Shown: piece after piece, positions 23,366 to 34,400 of the stretch
Layout: each line of letters starts with the position of its first letter
Position numbering within the stretch: the first letter of the stretch is position 1
DNA from: Zymoseptoria tritici IPO323
Taxonomy: Eukaryota > Ascomycota > Dothideomycetes > Mycosphaerellales > Mycosphaerellaceae
Direction: 5' to 3'
Length of the DNA: 64,000 nt
Assembly: GCF_000219625.1 (NCBI RefSeq)
Contig: NC_018218.1
Span: forward strand, 372,001-436,000
Made by a program: the position numbers and the translations under genes
The notes under the pieces: model-generated
What the model saw: only the letters and a program-made list of their open reading frames with translations
The model's database searches: none
Told to the model about the DNA's origin: nothing

Positions 23366-26000
23366 GTATTATAGCTCTAAGGGTCGCTATTATTAGTAAT
23401 CGGACCTCGACTAAGCGAAGATTAGAGAGGGTAGACTTACGCCGTTGGCGAACGTAGTTATAATTATAGCGAGGAGAGCTACAAGATAAGAGATCTATAT
23501 AATTGTTATTATACTATTAGAGGAAGAGTCGAGGAGAGTAGGTTAGAAGTATAAGAAACATCGTAAGACGTAGAAAGGACTTATACTTTTCTATTTCTAT
23601 ACTTATAGACTATTCGAAAATAACTATAATAAATAAATAATAAGGAGAGGTCCGCGAGGGCGTAAGCCTAACAAAGCGCTAAAGCGGCTAAGTCCGGAAG
23701 TTCGGAAATTAAATTAGCGCATTTCTACATTTCTAAATTAGCGCGGAATATGTCTATATCCTCGAAGTGTCGTATTTTATAAGGCTCTATATAGCTTTAT
23801 ATATCCCTAGGCTATACGATAGCTATATAGGGTAAGGATAGAATATATAGAACGACGAACTAAGCGATTTTTCGCATTTTAGTTATTACGATATACCCGC
23901 ATTTTTGCTATATAAAAATCTTACTAAAAGTTATAGTATCGACAAAAGTCTTAGTTATAAACTCTAAATTTCGACGCTCGAAGCTCGAAGTTCTTTAAAG
24001 TCCGGTATTCGAGATTTCGACAACGTACCTTCTTTAGGGCGTATCTTTAGTAACGAAGAAAGATAGCTATCTAGATATCGAATACTTAGACGTATTTCTA
24101 AGCATTTAGAAGAATAGTATACGTCGTAAAACGCTATTTCCTACGTAGAAAGAGGCTGTCCTTCGAAGCGGGCATTTCTTAGTAAAGAAGGCATTTTGCG
24201 CTAATGCGATTTTGTAGTTTTGCGCTAATAGAATTTCCGAACTTCCGGACGTTAGCTACTTTAGGCCTACCTAAGCCTATGCTTGCTAAATACCTACTTA
24301 TTCTAGAATTAGATCCCTACTTATCTAATAGTCTAGGCCCTCTAGGGATGCGGAACGCTTATAAGTTAATATAGGTCCGGAACTACGCCGACGATTACAA
24401 ATTCTATTAATTAATTTAAAGAGAGTAATCGAGCTAGCTCGCTAAAATTACAAAGTCTAGAGCTCTATTAACGAAATTTACTTACCTAGCCCGCGCGGCT
24501 TAAAATTATAGCTCGCTAATTTTCCGCGCAAAAGATTGTACTACTATTTAATATCGTAGTTACGTTAACAATACTCGCTATAAGCGAACTTAAATTAAGT
24601 CTAGCTTAGCCGAGTATCGTAGGTAAAGCTACTCTCTATCTATCGCATTAATAAGATAACTAAGATTACTTGTCGCCCGGCGGGTTATAGACCTCCCTAT
24701 AGTACTTCGTATACTTATAGTCGGACGTGTCTAAGTAACATAAAGCGCCGGCCTTCTTATATAGCGAACCCTTTAATAAGTATTAGTAAGGTAGGCACAT
24801 ACGTAGTATGTCGAATTAGATAGTAACATATACTCCTACGTAGGGCAGCTAGTTCTATCCTAGAACGTAGTTATTATTACCGGGTTAGAAGTTATAGCAG
24901 CCGCGAGGGCAATCCTTAGTAATCGTAGGGTCGTATACCTAAGTGTCGTTATTATTAGTAATAAGCTCTAAGTAAGATAGGAGAGAGGGATAACTTACGC
25001 CGTCGGCTAATACAGCCGCGACTATAGTAAGGGCGATAGCGAGCTATAAGAACTACATAATTCTTAATATATTCTTAGTCCTTAGTAGAAGTCGTAAAGG
25101 TTACGGTTCGCGGTTTCGAGTTAATAAAGCCTTAGTAGGAAAGACGTAGAAGAGGAGGGTTAATATACCTCTCGATTTATTCTTACGGACTATACGCCGG
25201 TAACTAACGGAGATAATTGTAGAATAATACGTTCGTACGGGCGCGGCGATTTTGTTAGTAGTAGCGTTTCTAAGTAGTCTTTATAAGGAACATCCTATTA
25301 ATACTAATTCCGCGCTTCTACCGTAGCCTAGGATTGTCTATAAAGGCGAAGGATAAATGCCTCGTAAAGATCTACCTAGTAGTAGCGGTTCCCTTCGACT
25401 GTTACTTAACAAATAAGATAGTCCTTATCGTTTCGGTCCGGACTAGCATTTATATTTAAAAACCCGCTTCCTAATTCTAAAGACCGGCGGACTACGGATC
25501 CTTAATATTGCCCTCTTAGTTAGACCGGGATAATACTTATAATTAAATGCTTATACGTTAATAGATACGAAAATAAGTTTTATTAAGAAGTATTAAGGTA
25601 TAAGGCGACGTTAGACTCTAATCTATTTCGCTCGAAGGACATTCGATCGTTCCCTACTCTCCGGAGCTAGGAATAATTATAGACGTAGTCTTAGAGCGCC
25701 TAAGTTATATCGGTCGGCGATTATAGCGTAATCTAGGTTACCTAGCGCGATGTATCCTAATCCTATAGTCGGCTATAAGGTTATATTAGGCGGTGCGGCG
25801 GTACCGTAGTATATCTATATACCTAATATACCTTATTTTATAATTAAGTAGTCTCGGCCTATGCATATTTACTTATACGCCGACGGCATAGACCTAGCAT
25901 AACTATCTCGGTAGAAGTATATCTATAGAGCTAGAATCCTACTATAAACTCGTCGGGTAGAGGGGATCCTATACTCTAGTCGACTATAGCGTATTAACGC

Positions 26001-26415
26001 ATCGGAGTATCTACCGCTTAGACCTTATCTAAGGTTACGTTGCCTATATATAAGGGATTAGACTAACCGAGTAATCCGAGTCCCTACTATACCCTTAGCC
26101 TTATAAAGAGTAGTAGCTACTCCGATATACTAACCCGCTATATATATAAAAAATACTATATTTCGAAGATCTTACTAATTAAATCTACGATTCTAACCTA
26201 GCACGATAGGGAAGACGACCGCACTAAGAGGTTACTCTTACGCTAAGATCGGACCGCTCTATAGTAGGTTAGCATATCGGAGTAGCTACCGACAAACCTT
26301 ACCTAGGGACTACGTAGCCTATAGACGAAGAAGTAGACTAATCGAGTAATTTAAATCCCTAGTACAACCTCGGAATTATAGGTAGTAGTAGCTACTCCGA
26401 TATACTAACCTACTA
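26001..26415. repeat. 275-bp tandem duplication with internal palindrome
   Basis: Three landmarks (ATCGGAGTAGCTACC-like, GACTAAYCGAGTAAT and TAGTAGCTACTCCGATATAC) recur with the same 275-bp offset (26001/26276, 26061/26336, 26111/26386). Within each unit the first and third landmarks are inverted copies of one another, so each unit could form a hairpin about 110-120 bp across. Confidence 0.65.
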
Positions 26416-26532
26416 TACTAGTAATAGGATAGCTTTAAAAGAAGCTAACAGAGAGCGGTATATACTATAAATTATCCTCCCTAAAGTATAGTAGCATCTA
26501 CGTACGTAGTATCGATAGCTCCGCTATACGAG

Positions 26533-26904
26533 CTATATAACGTAAGCTAAATATCTCGGGGGAGTATAGTTAGAAAGAACACTCGAATTGCGGGCGAACT
26601 TTAACTTTATACGCCTCTATAATAGAGCCTCCGGCGGCTAAATAGTTCTACTAAGGCGCTCGCCGCTGCGGGCAGGGGACTATGCCTTACGCGCTCGGGT
26701 ATTGTACGTACGACCTCGCTTTAGGCTCGGTCTAGTACTTACTTCCCTCGTTGCTATCGCTCGTCGCCTCGCTGTGTCGCAACTTCGGCTCGCTTGTCTA
26801 AATTCGATTTAAAGTACGCAGTCGTGATGCATCCTACGCCCCGGGGAAACTCGAGTGTTCTCTCCGACTGTACTCCCCCTAGACATTTGGTGACGTGAGT
26901 ATAG
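26533..26904. mobile_element. Small element with about 54-bp terminal inverted repeats
   Basis: 26533-26586 and the reverse complement of 26851-26904 align over about 54 bp, with a shared core reading GGGGGAGTACAGTCGGAGAG in the unmutated right arm. The left arm shows CpA-to-TpA and TpG-to-TpA versions of the right arm (for example CACGTCACCAAATGTC beside TAACGTAAGCTAAATATC). The change from RIP-mutated to normal sequence falls inside the element, near 26790. No target duplication was recognised. It may be a non-autonomous relative of the element bounded at 17895/23365. Confidence 0.5.
26612..26798 (+). repeat. Right copy of the block-end direct repeat (empty site)
   Basis: Matches the interrupted left copy at 16441-17404. 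It lacks the SINE-like insertion, and the target sequence ACTTACTTCCCTCGTTG is intact at 26735-26753. Confidence 0.65.
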
Positions 26905-28328
26905 TCCGCCCTCCCACGACCGCTTATGAGGGCGCAACTTCGTTGATGGGTGATGACAGAGCTCCGGTTTGCAGCTATATGTTCTGCTTTCCGCAATCTC
27001 GCTGGTCTTTGAGCGGCTGTCGTGGCGTCTGTTGCTGTACTTCTACTCAGCACGCTTTTTCATGACGTCTTTCCCGCACGACTGTGCTTGTGCACGCTAT
27101 TCAAGCCAAGTTGTCTGCGCAGCTTTTCCGTCCAGCAGGAGGACCAGCTGGTCTAGCTTGTCGTAATCGTAGCAGCTGCGGCGGGTGTAGCCTCTGCACA
27201 CCTAGACGGCTGTCCGCAAGTTGAAGTTGGGTCATAATTTCGAGGCCATGAAACTGTATCACCCGGATTTCCAGCGAACATGAAGTGAGAAACGCCCTGC
27301 CTCAAAGTGACCAGCAGTGCTCAGTAGTACAGCAACGATACCAGTCGCATAGTCGATGTGGAGGGATCGGAAGCGGGCAGGAGAAGCAGCCATGTTCGTA
27401 GATTGAAAGGAGCCCATCTTGGGTTAAGCACTGCTTGTCGGCAGTACATGATGGAAGCCAGTTCCGTGGTTAACAGCTCAAGAAAAGGGTCCAGCCAGAG
27501 GATTTCGGCAAATCTCCAAGAAAAAAGACCCACTCGGAGACGTCGTCGTGGTCTGATAGAACAGCACCGAGACTGTTACCACAGTCAGCAGAATGAGAGC
27601 AGAAAGCCGCAGGAGAAGCAGCCACTTCTCGAAAGAATAGGCCGACTGAGCTCGAAAGAATCGGCAAGACTTGATAAGGCTGCAACGACATAAACAGCAC
27701 AATCGGTAGGCGCAGAGCGGAGATTGACAGGAGAGCTTGCTACAGTTGTGGGCCGGGCGGGGCCATGCCTCAAATTGTGATAGACCCGTTCACGAAGGGA
27801 AAGGTCAGCAGGAGAAACAACCATATTCGGACGACAAAGATCGACTCACTTCCGAGGTATCTGTGGCTTTCGACAGTCCAGTGACGAGGCCGACAGTATA
27901 GCTGGGTTGACGGACGAGAGAGTAGCAGAAGAAAATTGCCATGGCCATCGATCTGGGCGAGGTTATATCTCGCGACGTAATGGTCTTGCAGCAAAATCTC
28001 AGCTGAATGGGACAAGCTGATTCGGAGATATCGGCACGAGTTGACAGTACAGCCACGATACTAGCAGCACAGTTAGTTGCCTAGAGTAGAGATAGATCAG
28101 CAGGAGAACGAAGCCAGACCGTGGGAAACAAACACACTCAGTGCTCACCTCGAACGTGAAAGTCCTGTTCGGCAGAACAGCAACGAGATCAACAGCACAG
28201 TCGACGGAGAGAGCATGGAAAGAACGAAGAACCAGCAGGAGAACTTTGCCGCGACCAACAGGCCGGGCGAGGCAATGCCTCATCGTGTGATGGTATTTTT
28301 TTATTAAAATCCTAAAAAAAGAACAAAT
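26905..28328. repeat. Unmutated region of diverged tandem repeats
   Basis: From about 27340, a unit of variable length (roughly 135-290 bp) repeats around cores such as GCAGGAGAAGCAGCCA (27379, 27612), GCAGGAGAAACAACCA (27811) and CAGCAGGAGAAC (28094, 28230). CCGGGCG(G)GGC(A)ATGCCTCA occurs near 27757 and 28262. On the minus strand the repeats translate as leucine-rich peptides in several phases, which explains many short frames. I see no gene. 26905-27340 has no recognisable content. Confidence 0.5.
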
Positions 28329-28344
28329 CGCCGCCGCCGCCGCT
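28329..28344. repeat. (CCG)n microsatellite
   Basis: Five CCG units. Confidence 0.9.
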
Positions 28345-28484
28345 CTCCAACGCAGTGCTGTCTGGAAGGAACAATCAGTAAATCAACGGCAGAGAATAGG
28401 TTGAATGGTATGGAGAGCGCATCGGAGGATGGGAAGAGGACTCACCGCGTGATGTTTGATGGCTTTGTTTTTGGAGCGCCACTC

Positions 28485-28486
<2 letters not shown>

Positions 28487-28520
<34 letters not shown>
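28487..28520. repeat. (CT)n microsatellite
   Basis: A perfect CT run of about 17 units, immediately downstream (on the minus strand) of the stop codon of the intron-dense gene that ends at 28522. Confidence 0.95.
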
Positions 28521-28521
<1 letters not shown>

Positions 28522-28523
<2 letters not shown>

Positions 28524-30111
28524 ACTGCCCGAGTTGGGCGTCGAGGGCACGCTGCAAAGCCGCAGCCGCCGCCGCCCGCACACGAAGGTGCTCCACTATA
28601 TCTAAAAGTTAGATAGGGCCACAAAAGGACAGGGAAGATAAGTTCACGTACGCTCGCGCCGCTCCACGCAGGCGCGGCAGTCCCCCTCCTCGTGCACCTC
28701 GCGGTGCGCCGGGCACGCGTCGTGCGGAGTGCCGCGCTGACGAAGCGCACACCCCGAGAGCACGACCGGGCTGGTGAAGTAGCCCGCGTTCTCGCACCAG
28801 CGGCGGCCGCAACGCGTCCACAAGATCACGCACATCTATATACTGGTTAGCGACTCGAATGTGGAGATCGAGTTCGGACGGATGAAAAGGAAATGAAAGG
28901 CTTGATGCATTCGAAATCAATAGAGGTAGGCACCACTCTCTCTTTGAGCCATTCCGAGGCGAAGCTTGTTTTCAGGCAGATGAGGAAGAAAAGAGAGTCT
29001 CGGTGCATTGAAAGAAATGAGAAGCACTGCCCTCCCTCTCCGTAAACCACCCAGCGGCAGATATTGACTTCGAGCGGCTGAGATCGAAGAGAGTGGCTTG
29101 GTTCGGTCAAGAAGATCGGAGAGCAAGTAGGGAGAAGGAGAAGAGGTGCGATGCTGCTCGGGAAAGGTGTAAGGGGTTTACTTACGGTGCTGTTGGCGGC
29201 GGTGGAGAGGTTGCTGATCTGACATATATCAGCAAGGACTCTCCAATAATGCCAATGCTCCGGTCGGAACGAGATCGAGCTGAACAGCGAGGACCCATTG
29301 CCGTCGCTCGAAGCAGGGAAGAGAGCAGGGAGAACATACGAGGTCGGTGTTGGTGAGGAGCTATTGTAGGAGATGTGGTCAGCAATGATCTCTCTCGGCG
29401 CTGATCAGGTCCTATGCATTCCGAGGGGTAGGTAGAGCGCCAGAACGAGGCAAGCAAGGAGAGGGGAGTCGGATGTAAAGGAACAGGAGGTGACTTACAA
29501 TTGCTGCTGCTGCTGGTGTTGTTGTTGTTGTTGTTGCGGCTGGGATACACGTCAGTCTTCGCTCTCACAGGTAGAAATGCTGTTTGAGCAGAAGGATTCG
29601 AAGCAAGAGCCACAGATACTGAGAGACTTACAGAGAGAAACGTTTCTGCGGGCCTTGGTGGTGGAAACTGTGAAGGCAAATCCGTCAATGTCACTCTTGC
29701 TCTGCACTGGATTTTGATGCAATGTAGTCGAAGCGGACGGTCCGGAGCTCGTGGTCACTGCGGAGTGCCGTCCGTGAAAGGTGGAGGAGAGGCGTGGTAG
29801 GGAAGGACTTACAACGCGGTGATTTGAATGTCGGTTTCTGAGCAGAGAGTTAGCATGATGGCCTTCAAAGCAATGGTGTGACCGTAGTTGGGATGGGAGC
29901 ATCGAAAGATGCACCCGCAGCGTGGGCAGATTCATCGATGTGGCATTAATCAGAGCAGTGCAGCTCACCGCCGCCACTGGGAGTGCTCAGGAGGTGATGG
30001 GAATGAGGGAATACGTACTCGATGTGTGTGTGATGTTCTCTTCGATGAGAAGCTGGTTAGCAATGCCCTGGCGGCCGTGGAAAGCAATGGGGATACATAC
30101 GTGCTTGTAAG
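28522..30111 (-). CDS. Intron-dense gene with micro-exons, unknown cysteine-rich protein (5' end unresolved)
   Basis: On the minus strand nine consensus donors (GTAAGT x4, GTATGT x2, GTACGT x2, GTGAGC) are each followed by a branch-like CTAAC/CTGAC or pyrimidine-rich acceptor. Splicing complement(28522..28595, 28652..28835, 29186..29218, 29340..29360, 29499..29539, 29632..29667, 29813..29837, 29969..29976, 30019..30052, 30101..30111) gives one open frame of 154 codons before TAG. Exons are 74, 184, 33, 21, 41, 36, 25, 8, 34 and at least 11 nt. The protein has a Thr/Ala-rich middle, then a Cys/His segment (MCVILWTRCGRRWC, then CALRQRGTPHDACPAH and CRAC) that could bind zinc, and an Ala/Leu/Arg helical tail ending RALDAQLGQ. 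No family recognised. Upstream coding may continue at 30501-30773. Skipping the 8-nt exon shifts the frame, so that exon decides the model. The transcript is supported by splice signals only. Confidence 0.45.
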
Positions 30112-30500
30112 CTGGCCGAAGAAGAAAAGAGGAAGTTGAAACGAGAAGAAATGAAGCTGTAGGCAGTGCGGCGGACATGAACGCCAAGGCCGCAACGGAA
30201 CGTCAACAATGGCAAACGACCTTCACCATCGACGCCAATGAGCAACACTCCTGCCCTTCACTCGACCTACCGTACCAGGTCTCGGCAACCAGCAACATCG
30301 ACGTGGAACCATACCATTAACAATCCGCGCAGCGCAAGAGAGTATGTCGGGTTCGAGGCGTTGATCCCAGGAGAGTTGACTGACAACACGCACCGTTCGC
30401 AGGACCTCCTACAACCATCCAGCCTGCGTCACATCGAAGCCGCACTAGTTAGCACAGCAGCAGCATACGGCCGAAGTAAGATGGGGTGCATGTTTCATAC

Positions 30501-30773
30501 TTGCATCCTTCCGCGGCTGACCAAGGCCTCACAGATGCCGTCCTTCCAATGGCTCGCCCGTGAATGCCGCCGATGGTATTTCACGAGCATGTTGATATTG
30601 AGATCAAGATTCGGGAAGAAGTCGGAGGATGAGGAGCATGGAGGCGTGAAGTGATGGCAGCACACATCTCGTCCATTCGTAAGGATAGGCAGAGAGAGCA
30701 CAGCGCTCAACAAAAGCATGGCAATACCAGGGCGACAAGTTCGAGAGGCGATGGAGAAGGCATGCTGCTGCAA
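30501..30773 (-). CDS. Possible upstream exon of the intron-dense gene
   Basis: A minus-strand frame with protein-like composition (…NINMLVKYHRRHSRASHW…) ends at a GTATGA donor at 30500, after a TTGCAG acceptor near 30780. An ATG with donor GTAAGG lies further upstream near 30892. I could not join it to the exon at 30111 with a single consistent phase; the plus strand also has two plausible introns here (30343 and 30476 donors), so orientation is uncertain. Confidence 0.25.
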
Positions 30774-30892
30774 TAGAGAGTGTGAGCAAGATATTCAGTG
30801 AGCTCACGAGAAGATACTGCATAAAACGAAAGAGAGCGCGCCAGCTCTGGCTCAGGACAACAAGGACCTTACAATGTGACCAGTCTCCGCCA

Positions 30893-32183
30893 TGATGTGC
30901 CAATTGTGCCGTACTAGCGAACAGCGGGTTGGGCAGATGTGTATTTGAAGACGCAGACCCGTCGAGCATCGTAGCATTGCGACCTCCTTCTCTTTCTCAG
31001 CGCACGTCGGGCTGACCATCGCCGGCATGGATATTCAAAGGCAGCCTTCGCCCTTCCGTCGGCCGCTTCACATCTTGTGCTCGCTGCGGGGGTCCAATTG
31101 TAGAGCTATCGCATCGTGGAAGATCGCTCGTTTCGATGGTTGCCGTCAGCAATGCTTGGGAATCGTTCAAGGGGTGTGCCTCTCGGGAGTCTCGACAGTA
31201 CTATGTCTTCGCATCAGTCATGAATGACCGGAGCGTCCGTTGACGGCCGAACTGGACGGGGGTACGAATTGGCGTTGATGGAATGAATACAGGAACGGAT
31301 GGGAAAGGCAATGAGAAGGTGAGGTGTGAGAGTGATCATCGGCAATTGACGGAAAGCTTGACACGAAAGCCTCCCAAAATGCCGACCTTCTTTCACGCTT
31401 GGCCATGTCCTTTACACATTCACCAAATCAATTTCTTCCCCTTTGACGGTGTTCCTGACAGCCGTCAATGCGTCTACTTTCAACAGTCGACAGTAGAGTG
31501 TGGAAGCGATAGCCCGATACGGGCGACGGTCGAGCAAGACCTTTCAAGAGAGGTTGTGTCGAGCGTATACATTCGCTGAACCATACGAGTCGCGTGTGGT
31601 AAGTATGGTATTGACAGCTGACAATGTGCATGATAGCATCTCGTTCGGCAGGAAAGCGTTGGGACATCAAAAATGTATGTGCTGCTCGAACTGAGCCATT
31701 CATCCGCCATGGCCTCCAGCCATAAAGCTGCGAGCAACTGGGCGAAGCTCGAATGTTCTCAGTCTGCCGGCAAACCATGGTGGTAGTTCCTGGAGAAAGA
31801 CATGTACATTTTGAGAGCAAACAAACTGAGTCGCTGGCTTCATAAACACAGCTTCTCTTTGAAGGTGACATCGCCGCACATCAACGAAGCGTAGAATAAG
31901 CCGTTTTGTACCCATTCCTACGAACAGATACACGCTTCCCGGTATCAAAAGCTCTCGACAGGCACAGCTGCCATGCCATTCGCACTGCCATTCGCGATCC
32001 CGGCACTCGTGTTCTGGATCAGGCTCTATTTCTGCGCAACCATCGCATGGATTCTGATCACATTCTTCGTCTCCGAGCCATCTCCAGCAGCGATAATCTT
32101 GATGCTGGGAACCATTATCGGTACCATCTTCTCGAGGATCGACTGGATCTAGCCGCTCGCCCCTTCCGCCAACAATACCATGC
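30893..32183. other. Gene-poor spacer
   Basis: Short frames only, with normal composition. No domain or splice chain recognised; the right part is the 3' flank of the nicotinamidase gene. Confidence 0.35.
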
Positions 32184-33010
32184 TCACGGCAACTCCTCCG
32201 ACTCCAAACCCACGATCTTCACTCCAGCCGCCACCAACTCCTCCTTCACCGCCTTCAGACTCTCCTCACTCTGGTCCACCGCTCTCGTCGCATCCTCAAT
32301 CACATACGCCTTGAATCCCTGCTCGACCGCATCCAGTGCCGTATGCTTGACGCAAAAGTCGAACGCCAGACCCACGACGAAGATGTCGGTAATGCCGTTT
32401 TCCTTGAGAATCGCCGTCAAGCCGGACATGGAGACTTCAGGGTGGCGGAAAGGTGGGCCGAAGGCGGAGTAGGATTCCAGCAGCGGGTCCATGCCCTTGT
32501 TGACGATGTGGGTGAGTTTTTCGCGGTGGAGTTCGGGGAGGATGAGGACGCCGGGAGTGCCTTGGACGCAGTGGTCGGGCCAGAGGAGACTGTGAAATAT
32601 CGTTAGTCATATGCCAGAACGAATGGACATTTCAAGACTCACGTCGTCTGCGTCTCCTTCTCATTGTACGGATTGTGAATCATGTGCTTGGACGTGAACG
32701 GCGTCATGTCTTTGTGGTTGCTCGCAAACGACACATGGTTCCTCGGGTGGAAGTCTCGAGTTCCTATCTTGAGAGCAAAACCCGGGCGGTCCATGAGTTT
32801 GTTGATGATGGGAGCAACGCTGCGGCCGTCTTTGACGGCGAGTGGGCCGTTGGGTTCGCAGAAGTCTTCCTGCATGTCGATGACTGCGAGGGCGGCTTTG
32901 CGGGCGGGAGTGCTGCTGCTGGAAGCCATGCTTGCGAATGTGGAGAAGTTGTTGCGGGTGTGTCTAATGAAGGATTGCGATATTGCCGGGCGGAAGGATT
33001 TGAGGAGCAT
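32184..33010 (-). CDS. PNC1: Nicotinamidase (Pnc1-like isochorismatase-fold hydrolase), one intron
   Basis: Exons complement(32643..33010, 32184..32589); the 53-nt intron (GTGAGT...CACAG) is in phase 2, giving 257 residues. The enzyme hydrolyses nicotinamide to nicotinate and ammonia in NAD+ salvage. The catalytic Asp is in AVIDMQEDFC, the metal/active-site His in RDFHPRNHVSF, WPDHCVQGTPG supplies another Asp/His pair, and the nucleophile Cys sits in GLAFDFCVKHTALDA. Yeast Pnc1 has 216 residues. The extra N-terminal 27 residues (before the second Met at 32929) are basic and hydroxylated, with no acidic residue, like a mitochondrial presequence, so two start codons could give two locations. 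Adjacent genes are unrelated. Confidence 0.93.
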
Positions 33011-34097
33011 GTGGTGGTGGTGGTGAGCGAGCTTGGTGTAGTCGACGCAGAAGAAGAGAAGAGGAGTCGAAATTGAAGTCGAAGTCGTTGTCTCGTGTCA
33101 CCCCGCTGCGGGCAGCCACGATTGTACAGCACGATCGTGCCTGACAGGGATGTTGTCGGAGAGAAGACCGCTGTGTGAGCCTTGTTCTCGGCCGATCGGA
33201 AGTGAGATCTTCCCCTGGCGTGAACGTGGTACTTCTGACGGTACAACTCAATTTCGACCTCTTCCTTTCACTCCTTCTTGTGCAACATACCATGAATTAT
33301 AACAGGTGTATACGAGCGATGAATATCTTGTCCCGCAGCGACGTTTGGGACCTTCGCTGGCCGCATGCCGAAGCCATGAAGGATCTTCAAGCTTTGCTGG
33401 GACTCTGCAGCAGACAATTGCATTCGGAGTAAGTTCACACGTTCTTGCCGACTGCCATTGAGTTCTATCGGCAACTCAGGTTGAGCGGAGAAAGAGAATG
33501 TTCAAAGGCGGATTCTTGGTCGGCCTGCAGTATAGTAGCCACGACGGCACATCGGCAGGCAGCAGTGTCCTTCGCCTGGTTGCAAGTCCTTTCCGGTTCC
33601 TGGTACGTTTCGACAATGAGCGAATGGCCGCCATACTTTGTGGACTGACTCCGAGCAGATCTCAGCCTCTACCCTCGCCGGTCATCTGTGAAGCGTGATG
33701 AGGAAGAACAAGTCCGCCTTGTCCCTGGTGGTTTACCTTCGTTTCTATGTCAATCGTGCATGCTATCGGGAGCTGAAGGAAGCCAACATCGATGGTCTGA
33801 CCGACTGATCGCTACCCGGAGCGGTACATGTTTTGCTTTCATCTTGTGAGAAGGACTCATTGATCGGCCACTCACAGAAGACTCTTTCGCCAAGCTGTAT
33901 GCACAGAACGAGCGGAGCTTTCTCGTCAGACCTCGTTCACGGAGACCGCTGACAGCAGCATGCACTCGACTCTACTGGCGACGCTACTCGTCGTCAAATC
34001 GAGCGGCGGCTCATTCCATCCAGCCGTGTGAATCGAATCATCAAGCTCATCGTCAAAAAGTATCATTCCTGCGTCGGCTCGCGTTCACATCTCCAAC
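33011..34097. other. Intergenic
   Basis: Upstream region of the nicotinamidase gene and downstream region of the 100-aa gene. Only short overlapping frames; no gene recognised. Confidence 0.35.
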
Positions 34098-34400
34098 CTA
34101 TTTCCCAACGGTAGGCCCAAAGCTCTCCTCGATCTCATCCAACACCGCATTTTCCGTCCGTACCTCTGCCTCCGCCTTCAACTCCTTTGCAATCCTCTCT
34201 TTCTCCGAGTCGACCAAAGTCCATTCCTCCTCCTTTCCCTCGTCTCCACCAGATTTCTTCTCGTCCGCAGACATCTGTTCCATTCGCTTGTCGTTCGCTT
34301 CCTGCGCAGAGCTGTTGCCAGCAGTCTGCGAGAGCAGGAAGTTCTTGAAGTTCTTGAAGTTGAGCTTTGGGAGGATGTGAGGGCGGTTTGCGTTCGACAT
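34098..34400 (-). CDS. Small hydrophilic hypothetical protein (100 aa)
   Basis: 100 residues from the ATG at 34400 (a longer frame to 34454 is open and has an upstream Met). The N-terminus has an aromatic/basic stretch (PKLNFKNFKNFLLSQ), then a Lys/Glu-rich region (EQMSADEKKSGGDEGKEEEW) and an amphipathic helix (SEKERIAKELKAEAEV). There are no cysteines, signal peptide or membrane segment. The composition suggests a small, partly disordered cytosolic, nuclear or mitochondrial protein; no family recognised. Codon use looks genuine because the opposite strand is broken by stops. Confidence 0.6.
   Translation of the reverse strand: MSNANRPHILPKLNFKNFKNFLLSQTAGNSSAQEANDKRMEQMSADEKKSGGDEGKEEEWTLVDSEKERIAKELKAEAEVRTENAVLDEIEESFGPTVGK

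Larger units (their letters stand above)
16441..26798. mobile_element. RIP-mutated block of nested transposable elements
   Basis: Over roughly 10 kb CpA and TpG are scarce, TpA is greatly enriched (TATAG, CTAGTA and TACTA recur throughout), and no long ORF survives in any frame. That is the expected result of RIP acting on repeats. The block is not uniform: pieces with normal CpA content (20191-20480 and parts of 19560-19900) are younger insertions. Resolved components are listed separately; the remaining sequence (e.g. 20490-22000) gives translations with many TAG/TAA in place of probable Trp/Gln codons, but I could not name the protein family. There are no genes other than degraded transposon ones. 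Confidence 0.85.

Noticed and set aside
28383..28616. ORFs rich in Arg-Glu or Leu-Ser dipeptides
   Set aside because: Translation of the (CT)n microsatellite.
30238..30654. 138-codon plus ORF and two plus-strand introns near 30343 and 30476
   Set aside because: The splice pairs look plausible, but the joined frames stop quickly or need a 9-nt exon with a poor donor; the minus strand carries many more consensus donors. Not fully excluded.
31906..32472. 188-codon plus ORF
   Set aside because: Mostly antisense to the nicotinamidase second exon.
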